Origin: Candidatus Aminicenantota bacterium
Lineage (GTDB): Bacteria > Acidobacteriota > Aminicenantia > Aminicenantales > Aminicenantaceae
Reading direction: 5' to 3'
NCBI GenBank assembly: GCA_030614645.1
Contig: JAUWTR010000064.1
Location: forward strand, 1-7,630
Length of the DNA stretch: 7,630 nucleotides
The notes below the pieces were generated by a model. That model saw only the letters and a list, made by a program, of their open reading frames with translations, searched no databases and was not told the origin of the DNA. The position numbers and the translations under genes are program-made. Of this stretch, positions 6,655 through 7,630 are shown piece after piece; position 1 is the stretch's first letter; each line of letters starts with the position of its first letter.

Positions 6655-7575
6655 ATGCAAAAAAAAAGGAGTAACCCCGACCAAAAAATTACCTGTATTA
6701 TTAACCCTCATGCAGCCAATAAAAAATGGAAGCGAAATATCCTATTAAGAAAATATATCCAGAATAAACTCCCGGGCCAAATAATCGATACCCATGAAAA
6801 TAAAGAATCTACCATCTCGACTGCAAAAAATCTCTGTTTAAAAAATGACATTATTGTTGCAGCCGGAGGAGATGGAACTATAGCTGACATAATTCAGGGA
6901 ATTGTACAATCCGAAAAACCAAAAGACGTATCTTTAGGGATAATTCCTCTTGGAAGTGGAAATGCTTTTTGTATTTCTCTTCACATTCCTTTAAACGTAG
7001 CCAGAGCTATTAGAATTATCACTGAAGGCAAAACCCGAGAAATCGACCTGATAGATTTTGACGGAAAGGTCGCCACTTTCGGCAGTATAGGAGCCACAGC
7101 TCAGGTTCTGGTGGAAAAGCTCAAACATAGAGTGCCAGGGTTTTTCGGCCATATCCTAGCAGCTAAGATCATGCTTAAATTATCCCGGAAAGAACAGGAA
7201 GTCGAGCTTATCGACGGCATTGATGATTCCGGTGAACATTTTGACAAAAAGCATTTAAAGTTAAAAGTATTTGATGCCCATATCGGAAAAACCAGACATT
7301 TTGGCTACGGTTGGAAAATGGCTCCAAAAGCAATAATCGATGATGGGTATATTGACATCACTTTTTTTGAGATCAGCAGCTGGAAATTTCTTCTCTATTT
7401 CCCCCGCATCTATTTCGGTACATTCCAGCAAACCCAACAACATTTTAAAGCCAAAAAAATACTTTTTAAGGGGAAAAATCTCCCTATTCAATACAATGGA
7501 GAACTTTTAGGAAAGAGGGATCAAATCGAATTAAAAATTCTACCAAAATCAATAAAATTTAACAGTCATTCCTAA
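6655..7575 (+). CDS. Diacylglycerol/sphingosine-kinase-family lipid kinase (COG1597)
   Basis: A 306-residue cytoplasmic or membrane-associated kinase with the DAGK catalytic fold, at the usual length. It is expected to phosphorylate a lipid alcohol such as diacylglycerol using a nucleotide triphosphate. Landmarks: the first strand with INPHA (16-20), the nucleotide-binding GGDGT (71-75), PLGSGNAF (98-105), and FGSIGATAQV (142-151) where relatives often have a G-(I/L)-D-A motif. Then APKAIIDDGYIDITFFE (223-239) and QYNGE (279-283), where many relatives have DGE, so the usual Asp is Asn281. The catalytic core otherwise looks intact. The ATG at 6655 is preferred because it places the first strand normally. 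An upstream in-frame TTG at 6613 would add 14 residues without a ribosome site. No Shine-Dalgarno precedes 6655. An A9 run immediately follows the first codons. Lipid substrate not determinable. Confidence 0.9.
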   Translation: MQKKRSNPDQKITCIINPHAANKKWKRNILLRKYIQNKLPGQIIDTHENKESTISTAKNLCLKNDIIVAAGGDGTIADIIQGIVQSEKPKDVSLGIIPLGSGNAFCISLHIPLNVARAIRIITEGKTREIDLIDFDGKVATFGSIGATAQVLVEKLKHRVPGFFGHILAAKIMLKLSRKEQEVELIDGIDDSGEHFDKKHLKLKVFDAHIGKTRHFGYGWKMAPKAIIDDGYIDITFFEISSWKFLLYFPRIYFGTFQQTQQHFKAKKILFKGKNLPIQYNGELLGKRDQIELKILPKSIKFNSHS

Positions 7576-7630
7576 ATTCGACTCGTTAATAGTTCATGCT
7601 AACCTAAATAAATCTATTTGCGTTCATCTC

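Noticed and set aside
6499..6711. 70-codon minus-strand frame across the gap before the lipid kinase
   Set aside because: It overlaps the kinase start, shows no convincing ribosome site, and its sequence coincides with the inverted-repeat block.
6708..7491. Minus-strand frames opposite the lipid kinase (6708-6890, 7261-7491)
   Set aside because: They are shadows of a gene with intact GGDGT and other DAGK motifs.
7576..7630. Right-hand end of the window
   Set aside because: It contains only a weak A/T-rich inverted repeat (AAATA/TATTT) and no supported gene or terminator.
1..7630. CRISPR array, insertion sequence, tRNA or phage signature
   Set aside because: No regularly spaced repeats, transposase motifs, terminal inverted repeats or tRNA-like folds were seen.

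Overview
The window is AT-rich (about 60% A+T by eye) and clearly bacterial. It has a HAMP/HisKA sensor kinase, Sec-type signal peptides, Shine-Dalgarno sites on some genes and recognisable -35/-10 boxes. The gene set (SBP_bac_5 binding protein, NtrB-like sensor kinase, COG3375 GNAT protein, exported CehA/McbA-type PHP metallohydrolase, COG1597 lipid kinase) would fit an uncultivated, probably anaerobic lineage, but nothing here fixes the phylum. No mobile element, CRISPR array, tRNA or rRNA was seen.

Layout. Five genes diverge from a control region at 3882-4003. Leftwards (- strand) come a GNAT-superfamily protein (2913-3881), a 116-nt gap with a plausible promoter, a peptide/nickel-family solute-binding protein (1177-2796), and a membrane histidine kinase (1-1187). 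The kinase overlaps the binding protein by 11 bp and runs off the left edge just as its ATP-binding domain begins. Rightwards (+ strand) come a large exported PHP-domain metallohydrolase (4004-6448), about 200 nt of non-coding DNA rich in inverted repeats (6449-6654), and a diacylglycerol/sphingosine-kinase-family lipid kinase (6655-7575). The last 55 bases hold nothing I can support.

How the genes may work together. The best-supported functional unit is the binding protein plus histidine kinase. They are translationally overlapped, no ABC permease or ATPase lies in the window, and the kinase has a periplasmic sensor region of about 140 residues. This suggests, by inference, a binding protein that senses for a two-component system rather than feeding a transporter. 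The kinase H-box resembles the NtrB/ZraS class, so a sigma-54-type response regulator is predicted just beyond the left edge. The exported metallohydrolase and the lipid kinase share a strand, but the structured gap and a possible separate promoter leave co-transcription uncertain.

I did not find an unmistakable new system. The items most worth checking are the sensor pair, the inverted-repeat block at 6452-6570 (possible structured or switching RNA), the divergent control region with a possibly leaderless GNAT gene, and three homopolymer tracts (G8, T9, A9) in coding sequence.
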